From Halorhabdus tiamatea SARL4B (GTDB lineage: Archaea > Halobacteriota > Halobacteria > Halobacteriales > Haloarculaceae): 64,000 bases of DNA. Shown piece after piece: positions 17,022 to 25,986 of this stretch (within the stretch, counting starts at the first letter, position 1; the number at the start of each line of letters is the position of its first letter). A program made the position numbers and the translations under genes. The notes under the pieces are model-generated. The model was not told where the DNA came from and did no database searches. It saw only the letters and a list, made by a program, of their open reading frames with translations. Location of the stretch: contig NC_021921.1 of the NCBI RefSeq assembly GCF_000470655.1, forward strand, positions 1,612,001 through 1,676,000, in the 5' to 3' direction.

Positions 17022-17165
17022 TCACGACTTCCACAGAGCGGTTACGGTGACAGTCCACCGTAACTTGTCGCCGGCTTCGATGTCCGCACTGCGACGGACG
17101 GAAGCCGGTACGGTAACGGAACCCCTCCCGTTCACCGTCGTTTCGTCCTCGACTCCCCTGGACAT
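17022..17165 (-). CDS. Short AbrB-type antitoxin (possibly frameshifted)
   Basis: 47 residues starting MSRGVEDETTVNGRGSVTVP, then ASVRRSADIEAGDKLRWTV. This is the SpoVT/AbrB swapped-hairpin DNA-binding pattern of haloarchaeal VapB antitoxins. The frame ends TVTALWKS*, whereas the neighbouring frame, continuous with vapC, reads SVEVVKQR, the residues usually found at this point in AbrB proteins. So the antitoxin probably carries a one-base frameshift or has lost its C-terminal toxin-binding tail. It lies 8 bases upstream of vapC and would be co-transcribed. Confidence 0.6.
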   Translation of the reverse strand: MSRGVEDETTVNGRGSVTVPASVRRSADIEAGDKLRWTVTVTALWKS

Positions 17166-17207
17166 ACCAGTACGTATTCGCGACTGACAGTTGAATTTGC
17201 CTGCAAA

Positions 17208-18956
17208 TCAGGGGTGCGCGAAGTACGCGACCAATTCGTCGTCCTCGCCGACATCCATCGGATCACTCGCCTCGGGAACCGCGTCGAGACGCGCAAAGCC
17301 GATACGAACGAACTGGACCATCTCCTCTTCTTCGTAGCCGAGCAGCCCCGGTTCGACGTGGCCGGTGACGTCACCGTCGGTCGTCCGGAGTCGGGCGGGG
17401 ACACTCGTCGTCGCCGGCACCCAGTGGATCACGTCCACGTCGCCCTCACGAACGACGTCTATGTCGTCGTCGGTGTGCTCGAACGCCGCCTCGCCTGTCC
17501 GGCGGACACAGCCGTATCCCTTCAGCCAGACACGCTCTCCCTCCGGCGGCAGGTCGTCGTCTTCGACCAGTACCGCACCGCCGACCGGGATCGTTCGCTT
17601 GCCCCGTTCCTCGTGGTCGGGGTGGACCGGCGGCTGACCACGTTCGGGCCCACCCGAGAGGTCCATCTCGACGCCGTCCCGGACGAAGAAGGCCCGGTCG
17701 GCGTCGTCGTCGATCAACTCGCGGTTGGTCGCGTAGACGGCAGACATCGCCAGGTCGACGTTGCTAGTCGAGGTCCCGAGTTCGGCCATCGCGTCGACGA
17801 TGGCTTCCCCGCGAATGCCCCGCAGCCGGAGGCTGGCGATCGTCGGGGCCCGTGGGTCGTCCCACCCGTCGAGGTCGCCGGCCTCGATGCGTTCCTTGAT
17901 CGTCGAGGTCGACATCGGAACGTCGTAGGCCTCGACCTGCACGTGGCCCCAGTGGACGACCTCGGGGTACTCCCAGTCGAAGTAATCGTAGACGAATCCC
18001 TGGCGCTTTGCGGAGTCCTGGAGGTCGATTCCCCGGATGATGTGGGTGATCCCGGTGAGGTGGTCGTCGATTCCGCTCTGGAAGTCGAGCATGGGCCAGC
18101 ACCGGTACTCGGCGGCTTCCTCGCGTGGATGTGGCGTGTCGATAAGCCGGAAGGCCACCCAGTCACGCAGCGCGGGGTTCTTGTGTTCGATGTCGGTCTT
18201 TACCCGCAGGACCATCTCGCCGGGGTCGTACTCGCCGTCGACCATCGCGTCGAACTCCTCGTGGACGGTCTCGGGGTCTTTCTCGCGGTGGGGGCAGGCC
18301 TCACCGTCGTTCTTCAGTTCGGAGAACGCCTCGCCGGGACACGAGCAGGTGTAGGCCCCGCCGAGGTCGATGAGGTCGCGGGCGTACCCGTAGTAGGTCT
18401 CCAGGCGGTCGCTGGCCTTCAGGACGCGGTTCGGCGTGAACCCGAGGTACTCGATCGCGTCGAGAATCTCGTCGTAGGCGTCGAGGTCCGGACGCTTGGT
18501 CTCGGGGTCGGTGTCGTCGAACCGACAGACGAAATACCCGTCGTAGCGGTCCTTGTACGATCCCACGACTGCGGCCATCCGCGCGTGGCCGATGTGCCAG
18601 GGACCGTTGGGATTGGGTGCGACGCGCATCCGGACCTCGTCGTAGTCCTCGACGTTGGGGAGGTCGGGCAGCGCCTGCTCGTCTGTTTCCTCCTCGGCGT
18701 CGAGTTCCTCGATGCGCTCGGGGGCGATCTCGTCGAGTCGCTCGCGTTTCTCGGCGGTCGACAGGTCGTTGACGCGTTCGACGACCGGTGCGATGACGCC
18801 GGGGATCTCGTCGCCGTGCTCCCGGAACTCCGGGTTCTCGCCCATCAACGGGCCCATGATGGCCCCGACCTGGGCGTCGCTGTCGTGTTTCAAGGCGTTG
18901 AACAGCGCGTCGGCCTCGGCGGCTTCCGCGACGCGCTCGCGAAGGTCTTCGTCCAT
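17208..18956 (-). CDS. gltX: Glutamyl-tRNA synthetase (archaeal type)
   Basis: 582 residues, class I aaRS. HIGH motif in RVAPNPNGPWHIGHARM (about 110-125), KMSKS variant VPMSTSTI (about 360), and a C-terminal beta-barrel anticodon domain of the GlnRS-like archaeal GluRS. The N-terminal 90-residue helical extension is normal for archaeal forms. A CxC...CxH patch (YTCSCPGEAF...EACPH) looks like the zinc-binding insert. It charges tRNA-Glu and, with GatCAB/GatDE, tRNA-Gln. Last gene of the mvk-ipk-rnj-idsA-gltX run; the gap to idsA is 67 bases. Confidence 0.95.
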   Translation of the reverse strand: MDEDLRERVAEAAEADALFNALKHDSDAQVGAIMGPLMGENPEFREHGDEIPGVIAPVVERVNDLSTAEKRERLDEIAPERIEELDAEEETDEQALPDLPNVEDYDEVRMRVAPNPNGPWHIGHARMAAVVGSYKDRYDGYFVCRFDDTDPETKRPDLDAYDEILDAIEYLGFTPNRVLKASDRLETYYGYARDLIDLGGAYTCSCPGEAFSELKNDGEACPHREKDPETVHEEFDAMVDGEYDPGEMVLRVKTDIEHKNPALRDWVAFRLIDTPHPREEAAEYRCWPMLDFQSGIDDHLTGITHIIRGIDLQDSAKRQGFVYDYFDWEYPEVVHWGHVQVEAYDVPMSTSTIKERIEAGDLDGWDDPRAPTIASLRLRGIRGEAIVDAMAELGTSTSNVDLAMSAVYATNRELIDDDADRAFFVRDGVEMDLSGGPERGQPPVHPDHEERGKRTIPVGGAVLVEDDDLPPEGERVWLKGYGCVRRTGEAAFEHTDDDIDVVREGDVDVIHWVPATTSVPARLRTTDGDVTGHVEPGLLGYEEEEMVQFVRIGFARLDAVPEASDPMDVGEDDELVAYFAHP

Positions 18957-19023
18957 GTCCGCTACTAATCGGTCTGGGGGATAAAACTCGGCCGATTGTG
19001 TGTGTTCGACAACAGCCGTTGGT

Positions 19024-20064
19024 TCAGTACTCGCGTTCGATCAGGAAGTCCGCGATACCCTCGAGCAGGTCACGCGCCTCGTTGTCGGGGAGAACTTCCA
19101 GATTCTCCTTGCCGTCCTGGATGAGACCCTCGGCCGTCTCGCGGGCGAAGTCGATGCTGCCGGCGTCCTCGAGTTCGGCGACGGCGTCGTCGATGGTCGC
19201 CTCGTCGACCGCCTCGACGTCGTCGGTCGGGACGAGCGACTCCACGTCGACGCCCTGGTGGCGGGCGTGGACGGTGATGATCGTCCGCTTGTTCTCGACG
19301 AGGTCGCTGCCGCGTTGCTTGCCGAGTTTCTCGCTGGGCGTCGTCAGGTCCAGCAGGTCGTCCTGGATCTGGAAGCCACGCCCGATGTTGAGTCCGTACT
19401 GATAGAGCGGATCGACGTAGTCGTCTTCGCCCATCAAAATGGCAGGAATGGACGCCGCGGCGGCGTACAGCACCGCAGTCTTGAGTTCGACCATCTCGAG
19501 GTAGTCCTCGGTCGTGACCGCCTCGACGGTCTCGAACTCGATGTCCATCGACTGGCCCTCACAGATCTGGGTACAGGTCGTCGCGAGTTCCGACAGCGCC
19601 CGGACGGACCGATCGCCGGTCGAGCCGGTCTCGAGCATGTTTTCGAAGGCCTTCGCGTAAAGCGTGTCACCGGCCAGAATCGCCGTCGAGAGGTCGAACT
19701 CTCGGTGGACCGCCGGAACCCCGCGACGCATGTCGTCGTCGTCCATGATGTCGTCGTGGATGAGCGTAAACGACTGGATGATCTCGATGCTCACCGCCGC
19801 GGACATCATGTCGATCGGTCCCTCCGCGGTCGGGAACTCCCGATACGGCTCGCTGCGCGTGGGGACGTCGGCGATGGACTCCGCGGCGAGCAACAGGATC
19901 GTCGGCCGGAGTCGCTTGCCGCCGGCGTCGAGCAAGTACCGCGAGGCTTCATACAGCTTCTTGGGTTCGACGACCGGGAGGTTCTCCGGGATGGCGTCGT
20001 TGACCTGCTCGCGTCGCCACTCGATGGCCTCCATGACCGCCCGCGAGTCGACAGTGTCCGTCAT
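19024..20064 (-). CDS. idsA: Geranylgeranyl diphosphate synthase (bifunctional short-chain isoprenyl synthase)
   Basis: 346 residues. GGKRLRP (about 49-55), first aspartate motif HDDIMDDDDMRRG (about 110-122), and second motif QIQDDLLDL (about 240) are all present. This is the archaeal GGPP/FPP synthase that makes the chain for archaeol membrane lipids from IPP and DMAPP. Placement in an operon with mevalonate kinase and isopentenyl phosphate kinase supports this. It begins 10 bases after the rnj stop codon. A small-residue pattern before the first DDxxD suggests a C20 product, which is an inference. Confidence 0.9.
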   Translation of the reverse strand: MTDTVDSRAVMEAIEWRREQVNDAIPENLPVVEPKKLYEASRYLLDAGGKRLRPTILLLAAESIADVPTRSEPYREFPTAEGPIDMMSAAVSIEIIQSFTLIHDDIMDDDDMRRGVPAVHREFDLSTAILAGDTLYAKAFENMLETGSTGDRSVRALSELATTCTQICEGQSMDIEFETVEAVTTEDYLEMVELKTAVLYAAAASIPAILMGEDDYVDPLYQYGLNIGRGFQIQDDLLDLTTPSEKLGKQRGSDLVENKRTIITVHARHQGVDVESLVPTDDVEAVDEATIDDAVAELEDAGSIDFARETAEGLIQDGKENLEVLPDNEARDLLEGIADFLIEREY

Positions 20065-20074
20065 CGCAAACGGG

Positions 20075-21418
20075 TTATTCGACCAGCGTGATCACGTTAC
20101 CGTTTCGCGTGACGTGGAGGTCCTCGCCGAGCTCGTAGCCCTCGCTCTCGGCGAGTTCGACGTACGGCGCGAACCCTTCCATGTTCTGGTGGGCCGGGAT
20201 GAGATGGTCGGCCTCCAAGGCGTTGAGCATCTCGTAGTGGCCCTCGCGGTTGAGGTGACCCGAGACGTGGACCTCGTCGTAGATGCGTGCGCCCTGCATC
20301 TTCAGGAGCGTCTCGCTCTGATAGCGCTGGCCCTCGTTGGTCGGCTCCGGAATCACACGGGCCGAGAAGATGACCTTGTCGCCCTCCTCGAGTTCGTAGG
20401 GCGTGTCGCCCCGGCCCATCCGGGTGAGCATCGCGCGGGGCTCGCCCTGGTGGCCGGTCACGATCGGGAGGAAGTTCTCCTTGCCCTCGCTCATGATGCG
20501 CTTGAACGTCCGGTCGACGGACTTACGGTGGCCGTACATCCCCAGATCCTCGGGGAACTCGACGAAGTCGAGGCGTTCAGCCGTCCCGGAGTACTTCTCC
20601 ATCGAGCGGCCCAGCAGGACGGGTTGACGACCGATATCGTCGGCGAACTCGACGAGACTCTTCACGCGGGCGATGTGGCTGGAGAACGTCGTGGCGACGA
20701 TGCCGCCGTCGTAGTCCGCCATGCTGTACATGACGTCCTTGAGGTGGCGTCGCGCGACGGACTCGCTCGGGGTGCGCCCTTTCTTCTGGGCGTTCGTACA
20801 GTCCTCGATGTAACACAGGACACCTTCCTCGCCGATCTCACGGAACCGGTCCATGTCGATCGGATCGCCGAGGACCGGATCGTGGTCCATGCGCTTGTCC
20901 AGCCCGTAGACGATTGCGCCTTCGGGCGTGTGGAGGACGGGGTTGATCGCGTCGATGATCGAGTGGGTGACGTTGACGAACTCGAGTTCGACGCCGTCGT
21001 CGCCGATCCGGGTGCTCGCGCCGGCGTCCATCTTCACGAGATCGTTCTCGACGCCGAACTTCTCCTCGCCCTGGATCTGCTGTTTGACGAGTTCGATCGT
21101 AAATGGCGTCGCCATGATCGGCGCGTCGTAGCGGTGGGCGAGTTTGCTGATCGCGCCGATGTGGTCGAGGTGACCGTGGGTCGGCACGATGGCCTTGACG
21201 TCACCCTCGATCTCGCTCATGACGCGATCGTCGGGGATCGCACCCATGTCGATCAGATCTAAGCTGTGCATCCGCTCGGTCTCGACGTTGTCGTGAATCA
21301 GGACCTTCGAGAGGTTCAGGCCCATGTCGAAGATCACGACGTCCTCGCCCGCCCGCACCGCAGTCATCTGTCGTCCCACTTCCTCGTAGCCGCCGATGGT
21401 GGCAATCTCGATTTCCAT
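20075..21418 (-). CDS. rnj: Ribonuclease J (archaeal 5'-3' exoribonuclease)
   Basis: 447 residues from the ATG at 21418 ([15 protein letters not shown]), the typical archaeal RNase J start; the open frame upstream is Arg-rich and lacks homology. Metallo-beta-lactamase motifs: motif 2 [10 protein letters not shown] (about 78-87), His in [10 protein letters not shown], Asp in YIEDCTNA; beta-CASP motifs include [22 protein letters not shown] and LIPAHQNME. It degrades RNA from the 5' end in known archaeal enzymes. It sits between a membrane-protein gene and idsA in the isoprenoid operon. The 306 bp upstream are non-coding and hairpin-rich. Confidence 0.93.
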   Translation of the reverse strand: MEIEIATIGGYEEVGRQMTAVRAGEDVVIFDMGLNLSKVLIHDNVETERMHSLDLIDMGAIPDDRVMSEIEGDVKAIVPTHGHLDHIGAISKLAHRYDAPIMATPFTIELVKQQIQGEEKFGVENDLVKMDAGASTRIGDDGVELEFVNVTHSIIDAINPVLHTPEGAIVYGLDKRMDHDPVLGDPIDMDRFREIGEEGVLCYIEDCTNAQKKGRTPSESVARRHLKDVMYSMADYDGGIVATTFSSHIARVKSLVEFADDIGRQPVLLGRSMEKYSGTAERLDFVEFPEDLGMYGHRKSVDRTFKRIMSEGKENFLPIVTGHQGEPRAMLTRMGRGDTPYELEEGDKVIFSARVIPEPTNEGQRYQSETLLKMQGARIYDEVHVSGHLNREGHYEMLNALEADHLIPAHQNMEGFAPYVELAESEGYELGEDLHVTRNGNVITLVE

Positions 21419-21491
21419 AGTTGTCTCCGAGTGGGCCACCCGACGGAAGCCGCAACGGCCGACAGCACCGCACTGCCGATCGCGTCTGCAA

Positions 21492-21657
21492 GCGGTGTCG
21501 ACCGCCGTCCGGAAAGACCGGACCGGCTGGGCGGCGAGCCAGCGTTCCTCCGCTGGCCCACGACCCGGGCGGCGACGTGGGCAACGAGTGCCCGACGCCG
21601 CCGCGACGATCGCGTTGACGTCCATCCGTCGGCCGCCGGGTCCGTTCGGGCGGCCGA
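21492..21657 (-). ncRNA. Hairpin-rich leader or structured RNA upstream of rnj
   Basis: This is the only gap over 300 bases (21419-21724). It contains at least six perfect stems in a row: 21492-21505 (5 bp), 21507-21523 (6 bp), 21539-21556 (6 bp), 21568-21602 (7 bp plus 5 bp with an internal loop), 21602-21614 (5 bp), and 21629-21657 (9 bp). A T-rich box near 21691 (minus strand TTTTTA) could start transcription so that all stems fall in the rnj leader. No RNase P or SRP RNA signature was found. GC-rich DNA forms stems by chance, so the call is tentative. Confidence 0.3.
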
Positions 21658-21724
21658 GCGCTCGGTTATAGCCTGATATGTAGCGCGGCGGTAAAAACTG
21701 TGCGGGTTGGGATTAGCGCCGAAA

Positions 21725-22858
21725 TTACAGCGGTTCGTCGTCGCTATCCGTAGAATCGCCGTCCGAATCGGCCTCGACGTCCGTCGCTTCCATGTCTTGC
21801 TCGTCGGCCGTTGCTTCCGTGGGATCCCCATCAGCCGTCCCCGTGAGTTTCTCAGCAGCCGTTGCTTCCTCGATGCCTCCCACGTCTTCGCGATCGTTCT
21901 CGACCGGATCGGGTTCGAAGTCGTCGGGCGCGAGTGGATCGTCGGCTGAATCGGTTGTCTCACGCCCCCTGCCTGCGGGGCCGGACGCGTCCTCGCTGGC
22001 GGTGCTCCTGTCCGTCGCGTCGATCGCGTCGTCGACCGGGCCGTCTGACGCAGTCGACGGACGATCGCCGGCCGGGACGCCCGATTCGCCGGCCGAGACG
22101 TCCGGTTCGTCGGCGACGTCCGCCGTCGGATCGTCCGATCCGATTTCGTCGGCACCGACCCAGTCGTCGGCCGACGACTCGACACGTTCTTCGCCAGCCC
22201 CGGTCTCGTCTTCCGGGGAGCGGTCCGTCGGATCTGTCGCGTGGGGCGGGACAGTCGACTCGTCCGATGGCGGCGTCTGGCTCGCGTCCGCCCCCTCCCC
22301 CTCGACCAGGTCGCGCTCGACTTCCCGCATCCAGTCCTCACCCCGGTCCGTGGCGTCGCTGCGTTCGTTCTCGTTCGGTTGTTCCGGGGCTGGGGCCTCG
22401 GCCGATCGCGATTCGGCTCGCTCCTGGGGCCGGGTAGGTTCGGCGTTGGCCGTAGTTGGCCCACGCCTGGCACGTCGCCGAGAGGCGAGACGCTCGGCGG
22501 GATCCGGAACGGGGTCGTCGGTCGAGTCGCCGTCGGATCGGTCACCGTCCGCGTCGTCGCCGGATCGGTCACCGTCCGCGTCGTCGCCCGCGGCCTCGAC
22601 GCCGGTGGCGACGACGACCAGGACGATCGTGAAGAAGCCAGCCAGCAGGACCAGCGCGCCGACGGCGAGCAGTCCCGCGCCGACGACGAGGTTCACGCCG
22701 ACGTCGGGTGCCGCCCCGCCGGGTGCCCAGTTCGGCACGTCCTCGAGGACGGCGAGTCCGCCACCGGCGACGGCCCCACCGACGACGGCGACGCCGAGGA
22801 CGTACCCGAACAGTCGCGCCCAGTGACTCAGCGTCTGCTTGAGCGTGATCGTTGCCAT
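21725..22858 (-). CDS. Two-helix membrane protein with long acidic tail
   Basis: 377 residues. Two N-terminal hydrophobic helices (about 15-38 and 52-85, the latter LVVGAGLLAVGALVLLAGFF) are followed by nearly 290 residues of low-complexity Asp/Glu/Ser/Thr/Pro sequence. A 9-residue repeat GDDADGDRS occurs twice in tandem (a 27-bp DNA repeat around 22536-22590). The tail is predicted to be disordered and cytosolic or periplasmic. No function recognised. It lies between ipk and rnj on the same strand, so it is probably co-transcribed with isoprenoid genes. Confidence 0.6.
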   Translation of the reverse strand: MATITLKQTLSHWARLFGYVLGVAVVGGAVAGGGLAVLEDVPNWAPGGAAPDVGVNLVVGAGLLAVGALVLLAGFFTIVLVVVATGVEAAGDDADGDRSGDDADGDRSDGDSTDDPVPDPAERLASRRRARRGPTTANAEPTRPQERAESRSAEAPAPEQPNENERSDATDRGEDWMREVERDLVEGEGADASQTPPSDESTVPPHATDPTDRSPEDETGAGEERVESSADDWVGADEIGSDDPTADVADEPDVSAGESGVPAGDRPSTASDGPVDDAIDATDRSTASEDASGPAGRGRETTDSADDPLAPDDFEPDPVENDREDVGGIEEATAAEKLTGTADGDPTEATADEQDMEATDVEADSDGDSTDSDDEPL

Positions 22859-22940
22859 GGCAGAGCCAACGCAAACCGGCGGGAAGTAAATTTCGGGGCG
22901 TCGCTCGGTGAGCGAACTGGCTTCCCAATCGGGCAGTGAG

Positions 22941-23675
22941 TCACTCGATCAGCGTGCCGGGATCCTCGCCGGCGAGAAATGCCGCCAGATCGTCGGGGCC
23001 GAAGATCGACGCCGGCGTCTCCAGGTCGAGCAAGGCTCGCACTTTCCCGGCCATGCCACCGGTGACGTCGGTCGCCTCGCTCTCACCGAGCGCGTCGGCG
23101 ACGGCCGCGAAGTCCTCGATCCGGTCGATCACGGCCCCCGATTCGTCGAGGACGCCCGACACACCCGAACAGAGGCCGATCCGATCGGCCCCGAGCGAGC
23201 GCGCGAGCAGGACGACAATCTCGTCGCCGCTCAGGATCGTCGCGCCCGCGCCAGCCTGGACGACCACGTCACCGAAGAGGACGGGCACGAACCCCTCGCC
23301 TCGCAGGCGGTCGATCGCGCCCGTCGGCAGGGCCGTCTCGCCGTGTTCGTCCCTGGAGGCGACCGAGAACGGGTGGACCGGGAGGGCGGGCACGCCGGCG
23401 TCCTGCAACGCTTCGACGACGTGATCGTCGAGTCGGGCCATGGCGTCGTGGATGGCGTAGACGCCTGCCGCGTCGTGGGTCCCCGCCGTGGCGGTGACGC
23501 CGTGCGCCTCGGCGTGGTGGTGGCCGAAGCTCCCGCCGCCGTGGACGATCACGAGATCGTCGAGGTCGGCCGCCCCGATGGCGTCGGCTGCCGCGGTGAG
23601 CGCCTCCCGGTCGACGGTCTCGGGCGCGTCCTTCTCCGTGATGACGCTGCCCCCGAGTTTGAGGATCGTCGTCAC
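22941..23675 (-). CDS. ipk: Isopentenyl phosphate kinase
   Basis: 244-residue amino-acid-kinase-fold enzyme. Gly-rich N-terminus ILKLGGSVITEK, the conserved HGGGSFGHHHA (about 45-55) with the catalytic His of IPK, and the C-terminal nucleotide motif DVTGGMAGKV. It phosphorylates isopentenyl phosphate to IPP, the last step of the archaeal modified mevalonate pathway. It begins 31 bases after the mvk stop codon. Confidence 0.93.
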   Translation of the reverse strand: MTTILKLGGSVITEKDAPETVDREALTAAADAIGAADLDDLVIVHGGGSFGHHHAEAHGVTATAGTHDAAGVYAIHDAMARLDDHVVEALQDAGVPALPVHPFSVASRDEHGETALPTGAIDRLRGEGFVPVLFGDVVVQAGAGATILSGDEIVVLLARSLGADRIGLCSGVSGVLDESGAVIDRIEDFAAVADALGESEATDVTGGMAGKVRALLDLETPASIFGPDDLAAFLAGEDPGTLIE

Positions 23676-23706
23676 GCGGGCTCACCCGTCCTGGTGACAG
23701 GGCCAG

Positions 23707-24699
23707 TCATGACTCTTCCACCCGAACGCCGTCGGTGTCGAGTTCGGCCCGGAAGGCGTGCTCGCAGCCGGGAGTATACCGGAGGGCGGTCTCGGTCCCG
23801 TCGGTGGCATCGAGCGCGACGATACAGCCGCCGCCGCCCGCGCCAGTGAGTTTCGCGCCGCGGGCGTCGGCGTCGCGGGCGGCCCAGACCATCGCGTCGA
23901 GCGACCGTGAGGAGACCCCGAGCGCCGACAGCAGTCCGTGGTTGAAGTCCATGAGTCGGCCGAGTTCGTCCAAATCTTCCTCGACGAGTGCGTCCTCGCC
24001 ACGGCGGACGACGTCGCCGATCGCTTCGACGGTGTCGGCCGCGAAGTCGTACTCCTCGCGCAGTCCGCGGACGCCCGCGACGAGCGCGCCCGTATCACCG
24101 GAGCCCCCGTCGTAGCCGATCACGAACGGCAGGTTCGGGACGGCATCGAGTCGCCGGCAGTCCTCGCCCTCGACGCGGACGGCCCCGCCCATCGCCGAGC
24201 AGAAGGTGTCCGCCCGCGAGGCCTCCCCGTCCTGGACGGCGAGTTCGACCTGGTAGGCCCGGTCGGCGATCGCTTCGACGCCGAGTGGGTGGTCGAGTTC
24301 GCGGGTCGCGGCGTCGATCGCAGCGACCACGACCGCCGCCGAGGAACCGAGTCCAGCGCCGAGCGGGATCGCGCTGTCGATGTGGACGTCGAAGCCCGCC
24401 TCGGGGCGGTCGGCCGCGTCGCGAGCCTGCTCGATCGCCTCGTTGACGTAGCCCATCGCGGCCTCGAGCAGCGGTTGTTCGACGTCGACGTCGGGGGTTC
24501 CCGCCGTGTCACCGCTGTACTCGACCGTGAATCCGTCGAGCGTGAGATCGCCGGCGTGGACCCGGAGCGATGCGTCGTCCCGGCGCGTCGCCGTCACCGA
24601 CGCGCGACGCTCGATCGCACAGGGGACGGCGGGTTCGCCGTAGACGACGGCGTGCTCGCCGAAGAGGTACACCTTGCCCGGAGCGCTCGAAGTGACCAT
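23707..24699 (-). CDS. mvk: Mevalonate kinase
   Basis: 330-residue GHMP kinase. Motif 1 SAPGKVYLFGEHAVVYG (about 5-21), motif 2 PLGAGLGSSAAVVVA (about 115-129), and motif 3 KLTGAGGGGCIVAL (about 290-303). It phosphorylates mevalonate to phosphomevalonate. It is the first gene of the minus-strand operon that continues with ipk. Length and all three motifs are normal. Confidence 0.93.
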   Translation of the reverse strand: MVTSSAPGKVYLFGEHAVVYGEPAVPCAIERRASVTATRRDDASLRVHAGDLTLDGFTVEYSGDTAGTPDVDVEQPLLEAAMGYVNEAIEQARDAADRPEAGFDVHIDSAIPLGAGLGSSAAVVVAAIDAATRELDHPLGVEAIADRAYQVELAVQDGEASRADTFCSAMGGAVRVEGEDCRRLDAVPNLPFVIGYDGGSGDTGALVAGVRGLREEYDFAADTVEAIGDVVRRGEDALVEEDLDELGRLMDFNHGLLSALGVSSRSLDAMVWAARDADARGAKLTGAGGGGCIVALDATDGTETALRYTPGCEHAFRAELDTDGVRVEES

Positions 24700-24746
24700 G
24701 ATAGGGCGTGAGACACCGACTGCAAAGGGCGTTCCGAACTCTCCGC

Positions 24747-25115
24747 TCAGCGGCCGGTTTCCCGGGACAGATACCGTCCGAGGAGCGCGCCGAGGACGCT
24801 CAGACCGACGCTGTAAAACAGGGAGATCACGAGCGCGACGATCCCGAGGACGCCGAAGACGGCAGTGATCGACCCTGCCGTCCCGAAAGCCGGCAGGAAC
24901 GGGACGATGGTCGCCAACAGCATCAGGACGACCACCAGCGGGATCGCGGCGAGTACGCCCGAGAGGGTGCCGACCCGGATGGCAGCTGACTGGTCACCGC
25001 CCTGGAGGTACCCGGCGATGGACCCGCCGACGACGGGCGAGAATGGGAGAAACGTGAAGACGACCGTGACGACGGCGCCGATCACCGCGTTGAGCAGCGT
25101 ATTGCCTTGGGCCAT
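24747..25115 (-). CDS. DUF5518-type membrane protein
   Basis: 122 residues, almost all hydrophobic, with four membrane helices. The N-terminal FLPFSPVVGGSIAGYLQGGD segment and the general layout are typical of the haloarchaeal DUF5518 family. Function unknown. Monocistronic, upstream of mvk on the same strand. Confidence 0.7.
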   Translation of the reverse strand: MAQGNTLLNAVIGAVVTVVFTFLPFSPVVGGSIAGYLQGGDQSAAIRVGTLSGVLAAIPLVVVLMLLATIVPFLPAFGTAGSITAVFGVLGIVALVISLFYSVGLSVLGALLGRYLSRETGR

Positions 25116-25206
25116 GCCACCAGGATCCGACAGCGACGGACAAGAAGGTTCCCCTCGCCGGAGTGTCCGACCTGCCGCCAGGCGGCGTCCGGGGCCACCG
25201 CGTCGA

Positions 25207-25416
25207 TCAGTCGTCCTCGGTCATCTGTTCACCCAACCGGTGTCCGAAGCGGTAGCCGTGTCTCGAGAGTGCGTACAGCACGACGCTAGCGATCGCGACG
25301 ACGACCAGCACGACCACCGCAGTCGGCCCCGACAGCGGAATGTTCCCGACGGTCACGACGACGCCGAAGAAGGCGAGAACTCCCGCCGTCCAGACCAGCA
25401 GTTTCCAGGTCTCCAT
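25207..25416 (-). CDS. Small membrane protein
   Basis: 69 residues from the ATG at 25416 (METWKLLVWTAGVL) with two membrane helices and a charged C-terminus (GYRFGHRLGEQMTEDD). A GTG 21 codons upstream would add residues, but a TATA-like CCTATACAGG lies about 27 bases before the ATG, supporting the shorter form and a leaderless mRNA. No family recognised. Confidence 0.55.
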   Translation of the reverse strand: METWKLLVWTAGVLAFFGVVVTVGNIPLSGPTAVVVLVVVAIASVVLYALSRHGYRFGHRLGEQMTEDD

Positions 25417-25466
25417 GTCTGAGTCTTGGGCAACGAATCCTGTATAGGTATCGTCTTCGCTTGGCG

Positions 25467-25549
25467 GATCGACGGACACTTGCCCGTATCCCTATCTCTC
25501 TCGAGCCGATCGACGATACACCTGCCCGTACCCCTATGTCTTTCGAGCC
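25467..25549. repeat. Imperfect 41-42 bp tandem repeat
   Basis: Two units, 25467-25507 and 25508-25549, share gatcgacg, a CCCGTAcCCCTAT-type core and TCGAGCC. The array fills the space between the divergent small membrane-protein gene and the DCC gene. Each unit carries a CCCTAT/CCCCTAT box that could be a duplicated promoter or operator element. Confidence 0.6.
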
Positions 25550-25561
25550 CGTAGATTGTGT

Positions 25562-25903
25562 GTGGCTCCAACACTCGTCTACGACGACGACTGTGGCTTC
25601 TGTACGCGGGCTGCGGAATTCGTCGCCCGCCACGGAAGTGTCGAGATCGTCGGCTTCGCCGAGCTGTCGCCGTCACTTCGCGACCGGCTCCCGCCGGACT
25701 ATCGCGAGTGTGCCCACCTCGTGACCGAGGAGGCGGTCTACTCGTGTGGCGAGTCGATCGAGCGCGCGCTCGCCGAAACAGCACTCGTCCCGGCTGCGCT
25801 GTTTGGCGTCTTTCGGGCGCTTCCGGGATACCCATCCCTCCGGGAATGGGGCTACCGCCGGATCGCGGAAAACCGCGGGACTATCGGTCGGTTGTTGCCG
25901 TAG
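25562..25903 (+). CDS. DCC-family (DUF393) thiol-disulfide protein
   Basis: 113 residues from GTG at 25562 (a TTG two codons earlier is possible). The defining YDDDCGFCTR motif lies at residues 7-16, giving a CxxC-like CGFC redox pair in a thioredoxin-like fold. FAELSPSLRDRLP and the C-terminal GYRRIAENRGTIGRLLP are usual for the family. Related proteins are thought to be membrane-linked thiol oxidoreductases; the partner is unknown. A CCTATGTC box about 24 bases upstream could be its promoter. Confidence 0.8.
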   Translation: MAPTLVYDDDCGFCTRAAEFVARHGSVEIVGFAELSPSLRDRLPPDYRECAHLVTEEAVYSCGESIERALAETALVPAALFGVFRALPGYPSLREWGYRRIAENRGTIGRLLP

Positions 25904-25986
25904 TGCTGCCGTGGCTGACGGAAACACTCTCGACGAGCAGTGTCCCGGACCGTACCTTCTTGGCCATCGGCCCCCTCAGAGAGGGT

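Noticed and set aside
17214..20091. Long plus-strand frames antisense to gltX and idsA
   Set aside because: Same kind of shadow; the minus-strand genes have intact catalytic motifs.
21419..21724. RNase P RNA, SRP RNA or a small protein gene upstream of rnj
   Set aside because: None of the conserved RNase P or SRP sequence blocks is found on either strand, and the open frames are Arg-rich without recognisable similarity. Kept only as a structured-region observation.
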